A stretch of 45,937 bases of DNA from positions 3,340 through 49,276 of IMG/VR virus record IMGVR_UViG_3300002460_000041; one strand, 5' to 3'. This document shows, piece by piece, positions 1 through 8,976 of this stretch. The DNA comes from a virus. Positions within the stretch are counted from its first letter, which is position 1, and every line of letters starts with the position of its first letter. The notes beneath the pieces were generated by a model, which did not search any database, was not told the origin of the DNA, and was given only the letters and a program-made list of their open reading frames with translations. The translations under genes were made by a program, and so were the position numbers.

Positions 1-720
1 GCCGGCACAGGCCCGCTCGATGGAATGCACGTCGCCACTTCGGAAACCAATGCGTTCTGCATCTACAACGCGAACAAGCGGCAGGCGCTTTGCTACTTCA
101 CGACGGCGGCAACACGGATGAACGATTCTGTGGCGGTGGTTACATTCCGGGACGGAGAGCCCATGCCGTTCGAGCAGGCGGACTCGTGGGAACGGCGTGT
201 CAAGATCGTGCCGTGGCAGATCGTGTCGCCGGGAGACAATGACTGGTTTGTCTATGCCTACGCGAAAGCGGGCTCTATGATCGGGGTCAAAGCGGACGGG
301 ACGTTCTGGACGATGGAATCCGGGCTGAACGACCTTGGATCGCTGGCGATCAACGCCTATTGGAAGTCTCCGATCCTGACGGGCGGGGCGCCGTTTGTGA
401 CGTTGCAAAAGCAATGGCTGCGGCTGCGGCTGCGGACCGCGCAGACCGGCGATTGGGAATTGACCATCAACGAGTATCACGACCGGGACGAGGACGCGGC
501 GCAAAGCTGGCAAATGACGCTGGTGAACGAGGGCACGGCGCTGGTCGGTTCTGCCGTGGTGCCCTTCACGGTCACTGCCGGGGGCGATGTGCGCGCGTTT
601 AGCCGGCTGGACAAGCGATCAGAGGCATTCCAGTTCGAGTTGACACAGGCCGGCTCGAACGAGGATTTCCTGATTACCCATGCGGATGTGACATATTCGA
701 TTGGAGGAGAAGTAAACTGA
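1..720 (+). CDS. virion protein, C-terminal part (5' truncated by window edge)
   Basis: The frame is open from the first base, so the Met at position 25 is probably internal and the gene begins outside the window. The visible 231 or more residues are rich in Trp, Tyr and aromatic beta-strand patterns, with repeated short blocks such as 'GDNDWFVYAYAKAG' that look like blades of a beta-propeller or beta-rich tail protein. The stop at 718-720 overlaps the ATG of the next gene, so it shares an operon with tail-type proteins. A P22 gp10-like tail stabilisation or needle-base role is plausible from context only. Confidence 0.55.
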   Translation, partial: AGTGPLDGMHVATSETNAFCIYNANKRQALCYFTTAATRMNDSVAVVTFRDGEPMPFEQADSWERRVKIVPWQIVSPGDNDWFVYAYAKAGSMIGVKADGTFWTMESGLNDLGSLAINAYWKSPILTGGAPFVTLQKQWLRLRLRTAQTGDWELTINEYHDRDEDAAQSWQMTLVNEGTALVGSAVVPFTVTAGGDVRAFSRLDKRSEAFQFELTQAGSNEDFLITHADVTYSIGGEVN

Positions 721-1499
721 TGGCGACTCCCCTTTCGACAATCAGCGATGCGGCGGTCCGGGACTGGACTTCGGGCGAGGAAGCCACGGATACGCTGCTG
801 GAAACCGATCCGGCCAACTTGCGCGTTGCGGTCAACCTGCTGCTGGACTATCTCGCGGAGAACGAGAAGAGTTTCTCCGCGTCCAGCGCCCCGACGGACA
901 CGGCCAACGGATTCCTGTGGCACGATTCGACCAACAACGTGCTCAAGCTGCGCCGTTCCGGGGCCTATGAGCAGGTACTTACCGAGAACACGGTCGGCAC
1001 GGCGTCTCTTGCGGCCGGGGGAGGGACGGCCAAGGGCCGCCCCATCCTGCCGATCTTCGTGAACACCACGCAAGTCAGCCTGACGGGGGCGACCGGAGCG
1101 TTGATTGCGGCCACGATTCCGGCGAGCACGTTGAATGCCACGGGCGCCTCGCTGCGCATGGCCGCATGGGGGACCAAGACGGGCGCCAGCTCCGCGGCCA
1201 GCCTGCAAGTGTGGTGGGGCGGGGCCTCCATCGCTACGCACACGCTATCGGCGGGTTGCACGGACTGGTTCGTGAACGTCCACATCGTATACACCGGGGC
1301 CTCGGCGCAGGACACCGTTTCATTCATCGTTCCCAACCGGGACGATACGGGAAGCACCGATCTCTGCAACGCGACCAGCGCCGCCGTCGATACGACCGGG
1401 GCGGCGGTGGTGTTCAAGGTGGAGGTGTCGGCATTGGGCGCGCTGGATGCACTGGCGCAAGAGGCCGCGATCATCGAGTTCCTGCCGGGGACCGTGTGA
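720..1499 (+). CDS. virion appendage protein, paralogue 1
   Basis: This 259-residue protein has an alpha-helical N-terminal module (about residues 8-55, with 'DPANLRVAVNLLLDYLAE'). A short beta segment follows ('NGFLWHDSTNNVLKLRRSGAYEQVL'-like, about 62-90), then a Gly/Thr/Ala-rich beta domain. The next gene repeats the same N-terminal plan with a different C-terminal half, so the two are tandem paralogues. This modular design is typical of tail fibre, collar or capsid decoration proteins that share an attachment domain and vary the distal part. The start overlaps the previous stop (TGATG) and the stop overlaps the next start (ATGA). Exact virion location is unknown. Confidence 0.6.
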   Translation: MATPLSTISDAAVRDWTSGEEATDTLLETDPANLRVAVNLLLDYLAENEKSFSASSAPTDTANGFLWHDSTNNVLKLRRSGAYEQVLTENTVGTASLAAGGGTAKGRPILPIFVNTTQVSLTGATGALIAATIPASTLNATGASLRMAAWGTKTGASSAASLQVWWGGASIATHTLSAGCTDWFVNVHIVYTGASAQDTVSFIVPNRDDTGSTDLCNATSAAVDTTGAAVVFKVEVSALGALDALAQEAAIIEFLPGTV

Positions 1500-2257
1500 T
1501 GCCAAAGTCGCTGCTGGCTATCGAGGATGTGGAGGTACAGGATTGGGTGACGAATAGCCCGATCACGTCCGGCAAACTGGAGCGGGATTACCTTTCGCTC
1601 AAGGAGACGGTCAACCGGATCATCGAGTTTCTGCGCGACATGGAGAAGCGGTTTGCGACAGGAGAGCCAATCGACAAGGTGAATGGCGTTTTGTGGTACG
1701 ACGCCGCTAACGCGCTCCTGAAACTCTACCGATCTTCGGCGTGGGAGAACATTCTGACGGAAGGAACGATAGTAGGGCTGAACCTCCCCGCTGGTGGGGG
1801 GACGGCGACAGGCAAGTGGGCGCGGCCCATCCAGATCAATGCGACAGGGGTACAAGTGGCCGGTGCTGACGGCGATCTAATGACCTACACCCTGCCGGCA
1901 AACACGCTTAACGTGAATGGGCGATACGTCCAGGATGTTTGCTGGTTCATAAATGATGGGGCTGGCAACACAGACATTCTCAAAGTGTTCGGAACAGAAA
2001 CATTATATACACGCTCAACTTCTTCAACCAATCAATATGTGTTTTATTTTACAATAATAGTAAGGACTGCAAGCGGAGCGCAAAAATGGGCTATCTTTGT
2101 AAGGCGGAAACTTGACAATATGGGCCCAAATGCTGTGTTAGTTGATTCGGGGACAGCATCACAAACCGAAACAAGCGCAATAATCATGAAACATACGGCA
2201 GATCAGGGGGCTGGAAATTCAATAACGCAACACGGCGAAGTGCTGGAATGGCAATAG
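1499..2257 (+). CDS. virion appendage protein, paralogue 2 with AT-rich C-terminal half
   Basis: 252 residues when started at the ATG at 1499, which overlaps the upstream TGA; the frame is open further upstream but that part is antisense noise. Residues 5-105 align by eye with the previous protein: both have 'V.DW', a helical stretch, 'NG.LW(Y/H)D..N..LKL.RS.A(W/Y)' and 'L.AGGGTA.G'. The C-terminal half (about 1950-2257) is clearly more AT-rich than its surroundings and unrelated to paralogue 1, as expected for a swapped receptor- or environment-facing domain. It ends with TAG; the next ATG lies in the same frame 15 bases on. Confidence 0.6.
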   Translation: MPKSLLAIEDVEVQDWVTNSPITSGKLERDYLSLKETVNRIIEFLRDMEKRFATGEPIDKVNGVLWYDAANALLKLYRSSAWENILTEGTIVGLNLPAGGGTATGKWARPIQINATGVQVAGADGDLMTYTLPANTLNVNGRYVQDVCWFINDGAGNTDILKVFGTETLYTRSTSSTNQYVFYFTIIVRTASGAQKWAIFVRRKLDNMGPNAVLVDSGTASQTETSAIIMKHTADQGAGNSITQHGEVLEWQ

Positions 2258-2272
2258 CAGCGCGGATACACC

Positions 2273-2728
2273 ATGGCTGACGGGACTTCCGAAAACTGGG
2301 GCGCGGCAGATTCGCTTTTGCTAGCTTCTGCGCTGGCGGGCAATCGCGCGGACTATGTGAGTACAAAACAGGCCATCAAGGAGGGCCGGAGGGAGACAAA
2401 TCCATCGCTCGGGGAACGGCCATCGGACAACCACCTGCGCAACTACTTCTTGGCTATCGGCGCAGCGGATGCGGCCCTAGCTGCGGCTTTGCCAAAGGAC
2501 TTGCGCCGCCCGATTCTGGCGGCTGTGGCTGGCGTGGGTTTCAGCCTCGCGCAGCAGAACAACCAGCGGAAGAAGTTCGACAGCTTTGTGGATGCGATGA
2601 AAAAACCGGCGATCATCGGGGCACTGACGGGCCTGACCGCAATGGCGATGAACCTGGAAACCAGTACGCTATCCCCGTCCGCGACCAAGCAGGGCGGGCC
2701 GGCGATCACATTCCAGAAACAATTCTGA
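2273..2728 (+). CDS. hypothetical virion-operon protein
   Basis: 151 residues, not recognised. The N-terminal half is polar and helical, the middle is Ala-rich ('AADAALAAALPKDLRRPILAAVAGVGF', about 63-90) and there is a second hydrophobic patch near 'PAIIGALTGLTAMAM' (about 113-127). It could be membrane-interacting or an internal virion component. It sits between appendage genes and the putative internal virion proteins and is only weakly preceded by a GGA ribosome site. Confidence 0.6.
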   Translation: MADGTSENWGAADSLLLASALAGNRADYVSTKQAIKEGRRETNPSLGERPSDNHLRNYFLAIGAADAALAAALPKDLRRPILAAVAGVGFSLAQQNNQRKKFDSFVDAMKKPAIIGALTGLTAMAMNLETSTLSPSATKQGGPAITFQKQF

Positions 2729-2737
2729 GGTAGAGAT

Positions 2738-3493
2738 ATGGCACTTGGCCGCAAACCTATCTCCTTCGACGAGAACCCGTTGCCGCCCACCACGGCCGAT
2801 CCCAGCAATCCGGGAACTCCGGGCCTCGGCTTTGGTCCCACTCTTCCAGACGGAACTCCCAACCCAAATTGGACGCCGCCACCGACACAGCCGGTGACGT
2901 TCGGCTATGGCCCCGGGCAGTTCCCTGGCCCTCAAAACGGCGGGCAAGGGTTCACTCCTGACGTTGGCGGTGATGGGCAACAGCCTCAGGTAAATGTGGA
3001 CCCGGTCGGGGGCGGAGGCGGCTTGCCTAGGGCTACCGGTCCAAATCCGCTCGACGCAGACATGGACGTCTTCCGCAAGCTGCTGGACGAGCTGAACCCG
3101 CGTTTTCGGGGTGTGGCGGACGAGTTGCAGGGCATTGCGGGCGGGGAGGACCCGCGCTTCGATGCCTTCCGGCAAGTGCAGCTCGGGGACGCTTCCGCCC
3201 GCAATGCGGAGTTCTTTGGCCGCCGGGGCACCAGCGGAAGCACGGCCTCGCTCAATCAACTGCAACGCACGACCACCGGGATCAACGCGAGTCTCGGAAT
3301 GCAGCAATTGGCCCGGCAGGATACGGCCCGACTGGGATCGCTGGACGTGCTGCGGGGCTTCCTGGAGAACGAGACGGTGCCGATCCAATTGCAGCTACAG
3401 CGCATGGCCGCTGAGAATGCGGCCACGGCGGCTGAAATGGCCGGGCAACAGCGCGATCCGTTCATCAAGCTAGGCCCAATCTCCGTGGGGTAA
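2738..3493 (+). CDS. hypothetical virion protein, Pro/Gly-rich N-terminus
   Basis: 251 residues. Residues 1-100 are dominated by Pro, Gly and Asn and are probably disordered. Residues 105-240 are helical and Gln/Ala-rich with possible coiled-coil character ('LQLQRMAAENAATAAEMAGQ'). A 'FGRRGTSGSTASLNQLQRT' segment lies near residue 150-168. A disordered head with a helical rod is common in internal or ejection proteins of podovirus-like phages. It is followed after 4 bases by the 537-residue gene; ribosome site 'gaggtagag' upstream. Confidence 0.6.
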   Translation: MALGRKPISFDENPLPPTTADPSNPGTPGLGFGPTLPDGTPNPNWTPPPTQPVTFGYGPGQFPGPQNGGQGFTPDVGGDGQQPQVNVDPVGGGGGLPRATGPNPLDADMDVFRKLLDELNPRFRGVADELQGIAGGEDPRFDAFRQVQLGDASARNAEFFGRRGTSGSTASLNQLQRTTTGINASLGMQQLARQDTARLGSLDVLRGFLENETVPIQLQLQRMAAENAATAAEMAGQQRDPFIKLGPISVG

Positions 3494-3497
3494 GGCG

Positions 3498-5111
3498 ATG
3501 TCACGCTTCGGTATCGATGTCAGCAACGTCGGGCGCGGGTTCCAGGACTTGGTGCAATCCTGGAATCTGGTCGGCGAGCAGAACAGGATGCAGCGGGAGC
3601 GCGAGGCCCAGTCGCAGCAAGCGATGCTTTCCCTGCTCGCTGCGGCGGGCGGGGCCTTCATCCCCGGAGTTTCGGCCGTTGCAGGGGCCCAAATGGGCCT
3701 GGGGGCCGCCCAATTGCTCGGGCCCAGGCCCAACGTAGGGGCGGGCGCCCAAATGCTCCTGGGCGGCGCTGACCGGATGCAGCGGGACGAACAGCTTGGG
3801 AAGTTCGGCAAGGCGCTGAATCCAGCGAATCGTGGTGCTGCGGCTCAGGCAGCGGCCAATCTGGGTGATATCGGGACTGCGGCGGGATTGGCCTTCCCTG
3901 GCGAGAGCGACAGCGGCCGGGATCCGCAGCTATACGAAGTGCGCATACCAAGCAAAGAACCTGATGGTGAGCCCAAGATCGTCAGTGGCCTTACGCTTGC
4001 GGCCATGCAGGCGCAAATGCAAAATAATCCTGACGCCAGGGCGGCTAAAATGCCAACCGGCTTCAAGGAGGGGGAGGAAGCCAAGGGATCGCCGCGCCAA
4101 GTCTGGATTAATTCAGGTAGCACCGACAATCCGAAATGGCAGGCCCGCACAGTGACCAACAATGCGGCGTTTGAGAGCCTTCAAGAGAAGAAGGGCCCGG
4201 AGAACGTATTGCTGCAAGACCCGACAGCAGCCAAAGGGGAACGCAGCACGGAATTCGAGCGCATGGGCGAGTTTATCATCAGCCTTGGAGAAAAACGGCG
4301 AGAAGGCGCCTCTATCTCAGACGAGGACTTGTCTCGGGAGAATTTGTATCGCCAGCGGCTCAGCAGGCCGGTCAGCTTCGTCGATCCTGTGCGTGGACCT
4401 GTAACACAACCGGGACTCAGCTTTGAGGAATTGGATAAGTTGGGGAATCGCGCAGCCGAAGGATCGCCTGCAACCGCGCCGGCTGGTACTGCTCCATTGC
4501 CTATTCCTAAGCGCAGGGCAGATATTGCCGCCACAACTGAAAAAACCCGGACGGAAGCACAGCGGGTTGTTGTAGCGGCGCGCGAGCAGAGAGCTAGACT
4601 TTCGCAGATTCGTGAAACCTTCAAGCCTGAGTATTTGCAATGGAGTACCCAGGCATGGGTAGGCGGACTGAAAGTTGCTGAGAAATTAGGCGTGCCGCTC
4701 TCGGACGATCAGCGCGCAAATATCTCCAATATTACAACATTCAAGCAGCGTTCTATTGAGAACTTGAATCTATACATCAAGGAAATAACTGGTGCTCAAA
4801 TGTCTGAGGCTGAGGCGGGTCGATTGCGCAGGGCAATGCCTGACCCGGATTCAGACAGCCCAACTGAATTTCTCGCCAAATACGATTCTATTGTCAACAC
4901 CGGGCAATTGGCCGAATCCAGATATGAGCGGTTGTTGAGCGATGGCATTGTGCGGGTCGGTGATGCCGTGACTGAGGAAATCGCCAAGGCTCATCCGCTC
5001 GGGAGTAAGGATGATCCTGCTCGGCCGATCTCAGAGACCGACTTTAACAATATCCCACGGGGAGCCTATTACATCGACCCTGAGGACGGGAAACACTACC
5101 GTAAACCGTGA
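3498..5111 (+). CDS. putative internal virion (ejection-type) protein
   Basis: 537 residues. After a charged helical start there is a long Ala/Gly/Leu-rich segment (about residues 43-78, 'AGAQMGLGAAQLLG') that could insert in a membrane. Long charged helical stretches follow, including 'AAREQRARLSQIRETFK' (about 357-373) and 'AQMSEAEAGRLRRAMPD' (about 432-448). The C-terminus is short and aromatic ('RGAYYIDPEDGKHYRKP'). Size, composition and a position just before a second such protein suggest a protein injected with DNA or lining the injection conduit. No enzyme motif was seen. The assignment rests on composition and context, not on a recognised family. Confidence 0.5.
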   Translation: MSRFGIDVSNVGRGFQDLVQSWNLVGEQNRMQREREAQSQQAMLSLLAAAGGAFIPGVSAVAGAQMGLGAAQLLGPRPNVGAGAQMLLGGADRMQRDEQLGKFGKALNPANRGAAAQAAANLGDIGTAAGLAFPGESDSGRDPQLYEVRIPSKEPDGEPKIVSGLTLAAMQAQMQNNPDARAAKMPTGFKEGEEAKGSPRQVWINSGSTDNPKWQARTVTNNAAFESLQEKKGPENVLLQDPTAAKGERSTEFERMGEFIISLGEKRREGASISDEDLSRENLYRQRLSRPVSFVDPVRGPVTQPGLSFEELDKLGNRAAEGSPATAPAGTAPLPIPKRRADIAATTEKTRTEAQRVVVAAREQRARLSQIRETFKPEYLQWSTQAWVGGLKVAEKLGVPLSDDQRANISNITTFKQRSIENLNLYIKEITGAQMSEAEAGRLRRAMPDPDSDSPTEFLAKYDSIVNTGQLAESRYERLLSDGIVRVGDAVTEEIAKAHPLGSKDDPARPISETDFNNIPRGAYYIDPEDGKHYRKP

Positions 5112-5114
5112 GCC

Positions 5115-7202
5115 ATGGCGCGATTCCAGGGAATTCCAGTCGAAGATGAGGACGAGCGCAAGCCTCGTTTCCAGGGTGAATCCATAACGGAGGCGCCCCT
5201 AAAAACGACGAGCCGGTTGGGCGGGGATGGTCCTGAAGGGTTCCCCACAGCGGCCCGTGTCGCTGGCGCTATCGGCGGATTCGCCGTGGGTGGTCCGCTG
5301 GGCTCGGTGCCGGCTGCGGAGATTATGGGCCAGATCGCCGATCATCTGGTGGACTATGTACAGGGCCGGGAGCGGACACGGCGGGAGCGCGGAATTACCG
5401 CCATCACAAACGTTGGGACAGACCTTGCGATGGGAGGCGCAGGGGCTGGTATTTCCAAGGTGACACGCACGATTGCCAACACAACTCTCCGCCCATGGCT
5501 GCGCAGCGGACGTGCCGTCCAGATCGCACAAGACCTCAAGACGGCGGGAATCGCCCCAGAAGGAGCTGCGATCATGCTGGGTAGCCGGACCATGCAAGGG
5601 ACTATCGAGCTAGAGCGCAAGCTTCCAATCTCATCGAATATCTTCCAAAAGGCGATTCAGAAAACGAGCGACGACATAGGCAGATACGCCGAAGATGTAG
5701 CTCGCTCTGGTGGCGGGCATGCGAAAGATGCGTTCCGTGCCGGGGAGATCGCCCGGGAAGGCGTTGAAGGATACGCTGAGCGCCTGACATTGGATGCCGC
5801 CAAGCGGTATTCATCCATTGCCGGGCTTGATACGCGAACGCTTAACGCTGTTCAGATCAAGGCATACGCGAAGGAAATCAAAAGCGAGATCGCCCGCGGG
5901 AGGGTGGCCACGGTGCCGGCTTGGTTAGATCGGATCATCAAGGATACGCCAGATCAGGTAGATTTTCTCACCGCGCGTACCATGCGCTCCCAGCTTGCAG
6001 CACAAGCACGTGAGATGACCGAAGCCAGCCCATCGCGTGGGGCAGCTAAACGACTTGTTTCCAAAGTCGATGAAGCCATGGAAGCTATTGGTGAACAACT
6101 GGACCCGAAGGGACTCAAAGACTGGCGCAAGGCGAATTCCATCTACAAAGAGGGAGCACAGCGGTTGGACCGGCTCGCGGATGTGCGCCGCGGCGAGACT
6201 GGCATCGCCGCTTGGAACGCAGCGGTGGGAGGAACCAATCGCGACCCGAGCAAAATTGTTGATTTGAAAAAGGCTCTCAAGCCGGATGAATGGAAGGAAT
6301 ATGTCAGCGCTCGCGTTCGTGACATGGGATTGGAAACCAAGGCTGGCGGCAGCAGCGAGATCAAGGAATTTTCCGCAGTCCGCTTCCGATCTGCCTATCG
6401 GGACTTGATCCCGGAAGTGCGCGATGCGCTATTCGGCAAGTCGGGGCCTCTGAAAGAGGGAGTAGAACGCTTGGCGCGGATTGGAACGGCTGTTGATGAA
6501 TCGCGATTCGTAGCCAATCCCAGCGGCACCGCCGGGCACGTCCTGACAGGTGGGGCTATTGGAAGCGCTTTCACTGCCGCCGCATACGGGCATCCGTTGG
6601 AAGCTGCGCTTGGTCTAGCCACTACCGGCACAGCCCTCAGCGGATCAGCGAAACTGCTTACAAATCCAGCGTTTGTGCGTTGGCTTGGGGATGGTTTGCT
6701 AATCGCGCAAACGAATTATCGTGGCATGTCCGTTCATCTTGCGCGTCTAGCAGGTTTCGCCAAAGTGCAGCCAGAAATGCGTGGGGCTGTGAGCGATTAT
6801 TTAGCCGCACTGTCTGAAACAGACGCGCGCCGCGCTGTCTCATCGGTGCTAACCGGGAATGCTGCTGGAGAAACAGTAGGAGCGCAAGCCAGCAAGTCTC
6901 CAGAACAGCGTTTCCACGAAGTATTGGGCACAGTACGGGCGCAACAGGTCGTTTTGGATCGACTGCCCGAAAACGACCGCAAAGATTGGCAGAAATCGAT
7001 GCGCAAAGAGGCGGCTATAATGAATGTGTTTTTTGGGAATGCAAAACAGATCGCTCGTTTGGATGCCAGATTGTCCATCATCAACGGTGCGGAAAATCAA
7101 ACGCGACACAGGTCAGAACGAGTAGCTTTAATGAACGCTCGTAAACGTTTGGCATCTGAGTCGATGGATATGCGCGATGCATTATACATGGCGCAGCGAT
7201 GA
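5115..7202 (+). CDS. putative internal virion (ejection-type) protein, large
   Basis: 695 residues. The N-terminus repeats 'RFQG' twice (residues 3-6 and 18-21), which may be a short binding motif. Two Gly/Ala-rich hydrophobic segments lie at about residues 47-72 ('VAGAIGGFAVGGPLG') and about 475-512 ('GGAIGSAFTAAAYGHPLEAA'), with long amphipathic helices between and after. This pattern fits a DNA-ejection or internal core protein that crosses the envelope. It follows the 537-residue gene after 3 bases and overlaps the next gene by ATGA. No peptidase or lysozyme motif was recognised. Confidence 0.5.
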   Translation: MARFQGIPVEDEDERKPRFQGESITEAPLKTTSRLGGDGPEGFPTAARVAGAIGGFAVGGPLGSVPAAEIMGQIADHLVDYVQGRERTRRERGITAITNVGTDLAMGGAGAGISKVTRTIANTTLRPWLRSGRAVQIAQDLKTAGIAPEGAAIMLGSRTMQGTIELERKLPISSNIFQKAIQKTSDDIGRYAEDVARSGGGHAKDAFRAGEIAREGVEGYAERLTLDAAKRYSSIAGLDTRTLNAVQIKAYAKEIKSEIARGRVATVPAWLDRIIKDTPDQVDFLTARTMRSQLAAQAREMTEASPSRGAAKRLVSKVDEAMEAIGEQLDPKGLKDWRKANSIYKEGAQRLDRLADVRRGETGIAAWNAAVGGTNRDPSKIVDLKKALKPDEWKEYVSARVRDMGLETKAGGSSEIKEFSAVRFRSAYRDLIPEVRDALFGKSGPLKEGVERLARIGTAVDESRFVANPSGTAGHVLTGGAIGSAFTAAAYGHPLEAALGLATTGTALSGSAKLLTNPAFVRWLGDGLLIAQTNYRGMSVHLARLAGFAKVQPEMRGAVSDYLAALSETDARRAVSSVLTGNAAGETVGAQASKSPEQRFHEVLGTVRAQQVVLDRLPENDRKDWQKSMRKEAAIMNVFFGNAKQIARLDARLSIINGAENQTRHRSERVALMNARKRLASESMDMRDALYMAQR

Positions 7203-8059
7203 CCGTCCGCGATCCACTGACATTGCGATCTAGCGCCCAACGTCCTTCCATTGACGGCATTGTGGGCCTGCTCCGTGCGCTCTACACCTACGATGCGGCC
7301 AACGACATCCTGACGCTGGGCTCCGCGAACCTGACAGTCCGCCGGGCCAGCGCCGCTCCTACGTTGGCGCTAGAAACCTACTCCGCAACGATCACGGATC
7401 GCTCGATAATCAGCCTGCGCAAGTCGGCCTCGGCCACCCTGGGCACCCTGGCCGAAACGGCGGCATCCGAGCGGCTAGGTCTGATCGAAGCGCAGGCGGT
7501 GAACACAGCGCTTGCCTTTACCACCGCAGCGAGCATTGCTTTCCTGCAAAAAGGCGCGGCGGGAGCCGCGCAGGTTGGCGGCGAGATACGATTCTCGACC
7601 GCCACCGCTTCGGCGGCAACCGCCGTGCGTTTGACCATCACATCGCAGGGGAACCTTTCAGTCGGCTCCTCCACAGGCGACTCCACGAACGGGGTGCACA
7701 ACATCGTGCTGGACAACACGAGCACGGTGGTTGGCGCCGCAACAGCGAACAGAGTTTCGCTGGCCGCGTTTGACGTGGCCGCTGGGGATACGGCCCTGTA
7801 TGTTCAGCCGGAAACCGCGTCCCTGCATCGGTTCGGCAAGCAGGCATATCACAAGCAGGGGGTTACTACCGGGGCCGTCGCTGTGCTATCCCTAGAGCAG
7901 CTTGACATTGACCAAGCGATGCTGGACCTGGTTTGCACTATCGGCACCGGCAATGGAATCGAGGCGGTGGGGACCAAAACCCTGACGACGACGCACTTTG
8001 CCAAGGTGACGATTCCCGGCGGCCTCACCGTCTACTTCCCGATGGGAACCATCGCATAG
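7199..8059 (+). CDS. fibre-like virion protein
   Basis: 286 residues, Ala/Thr/Ser/Val-rich and beta-prone throughout, with short strands such as 'YDAANDILTLGSANLTVRRAS' (about 31-51). That motif resembles the 'D..N..L.L' motif of the two appendage paralogues at 720 and 1499. A Thr/Ala-rich central part and a C-terminal 'TTHFAKVTIPGGLTVYFPMG' follow. Such composition is typical of tail fibre or spike shafts and of capsid fibres. Its ATG overlaps the preceding stop. It closes the virion block before the lysis genes. Confidence 0.55.
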   Translation: MTVRDPLTLRSSAQRPSIDGIVGLLRALYTYDAANDILTLGSANLTVRRASAAPTLALETYSATITDRSIISLRKSASATLGTLAETAASERLGLIEAQAVNTALAFTTAASIAFLQKGAAGAAQVGGEIRFSTATASAATAVRLTITSQGNLSVGSSTGDSTNGVHNIVLDNTSTVVGAATANRVSLAAFDVAAGDTALYVQPETASLHRFGKQAYHKQGVTTGAVAVLSLEQLDIDQAMLDLVCTIGTGNGIEAVGTKTLTTTHFAKVTIPGGLTVYFPMGTIA

Positions 8060-8062
8060 GAA

Positions 8063-8440
8063 ATGCCCATGCAGATCAATCTCGCGGACCCGGTGGGAGA
8101 ACGCAGCGGCGCGGTCAGTATGCCGCTGAGAATGGTTCTGGTAGAGATGCTCGACTTTAGCGGAGCTCCATCGCGCGATGAAGCCCGCCAAATAGGGCGG
8201 CTCGCGGACAAGATCGCCGATGAGGCCGATGGGATGATAGAGCTGACGGAACAAGAAATCGGGCTGATCGAAAATGCCCTTGACCGTTCCATCGCCAAGC
8301 GGCCAAGCTGGCTTGTTGACCGCTTGGAGTACCTGCTCTGGCCGCACAAGCTGGCGGAATCGGATCGGGCGCGGCTAGAACAGCGCTACGCGAAGCCTGC
8401 GATCACGGAGCCGCACAACAGCAATGGCGCGGGCGTTTAG
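8063..8440 (+). CDS. hypothetical small acidic-helical protein
   Basis: 125 residues, not recognised. The central region is a charged helix ('DEARQIGRLADKIADEADGMIELTEQEIGLIENAL', about residues 38-72 in outline), followed by a Trp/Arg-containing segment and a polar tail. A second ATG lies two codons in. It sits at the border between fibre and lysis genes and could be a tail-assembly chaperone or lysis accessory protein; neither is shown by the sequence. Confidence 0.55.
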   Translation: MPMQINLADPVGERSGAVSMPLRMVLVEMLDFSGAPSRDEARQIGRLADKIADEADGMIELTEQEIGLIENALDRSIAKRPSWLVDRLEYLLWPHKLAESDRARLEQRYAKPAITEPHNSNGAGV

Positions 8441-8449
8441 GGGCTCCCA

Positions 8450-8710
8450 ATGACCACAGACCGCGACACGCTGACGCTCAACGTCCCGGCCAAGGCAGCT
8501 TGGCTGGCTGCTATTGGTACGCTGGTCACGGCGGCGGGGATGATCTTCTTCGCCGGTGTGGCGTGGCAAACCTTGCAGACCGTGCAGACGACGCAGGCCG
8601 CGATGGTCAGGCGGGCGGACGCGGATCATGAGTTGCTGGCCCGGCACGACGAGGCGCTGCGCATCCGGGGCATTTTCAACCCGGCATCCAATCATCCAGG
8701 CACGCCATGA
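8450..8710 (+). CDS. single-TM small membrane protein (lysis region)
   Basis: 86 residues with one clear membrane segment at about residues 17-37 ('AAIGTLVTAAGMIFFAGVAW'), then a helical, charged cytoplasmic or periplasmic tail. It is followed by ATGA coupling to another membrane protein and, further on, by the lysozyme and a 3-TM holin. It is probably a holin partner, an antiholin or a spanin-like factor; family not recognised. Confidence 0.55.
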   Translation: MTTDRDTLTLNVPAKAAWLAAIGTLVTAAGMIFFAGVAWQTLQTVQTTQAAMVRRADADHELLARHDEALRIRGIFNPASNHPGTP

Positions 8711-8973
8711 CGGACACCCTGATCCGCGTTCTGGCAGCACAGCTCCGCTACAACACCGGCCCAGCATTGATCCTGCTGGCCCTGACTGTGCTGCTGGCGG
8801 TGAAGATAGGGCCTCAATTGCTGGCTATATGGTCACGCAGGCGCTTGCCGGCGGCAGTGGCTCATGACCGTAGGGTGGAGGCGAAAAAGCCCTGGTATCA
8901 GCGCGGAAGCATTGCGGAATGGGGTGCCCTCGCGGTACTGTTGGCGGGAGCGGTGAAAACGATCCTGAGTTGA
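8707..8973 (+). CDS. two-TM small membrane protein (lysis region)
   Basis: 88 residues with hydrophobic segments at about 20-40 ('ALILLALTVLLAVKIGPQLL') and about 72-87 ('WGALAVLLAGAVKTIL'), separated by a basic loop. Translation is coupled to the upstream gene by ATGA (8707-8710). Size and topology suit a class II-like holin or antiholin, but the better holin candidate is at 10305. Function is inferred from location. Confidence 0.5.
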   Translation: MTDTLIRVLAAQLRYNTGPALILLALTVLLAVKIGPQLLAIWSRRRLPAAVAHDRRVEAKKPWYQRGSIAEWGALAVLLAGAVKTILS

Positions 8974-8976
8974 GCC

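Noticed and set aside
965-1855. 296-codon minus-strand frame opposite the appendage genes
   Set aside because: Antisense to two paralogous virion genes with clear coding pattern; no start signal and shadow-like composition.
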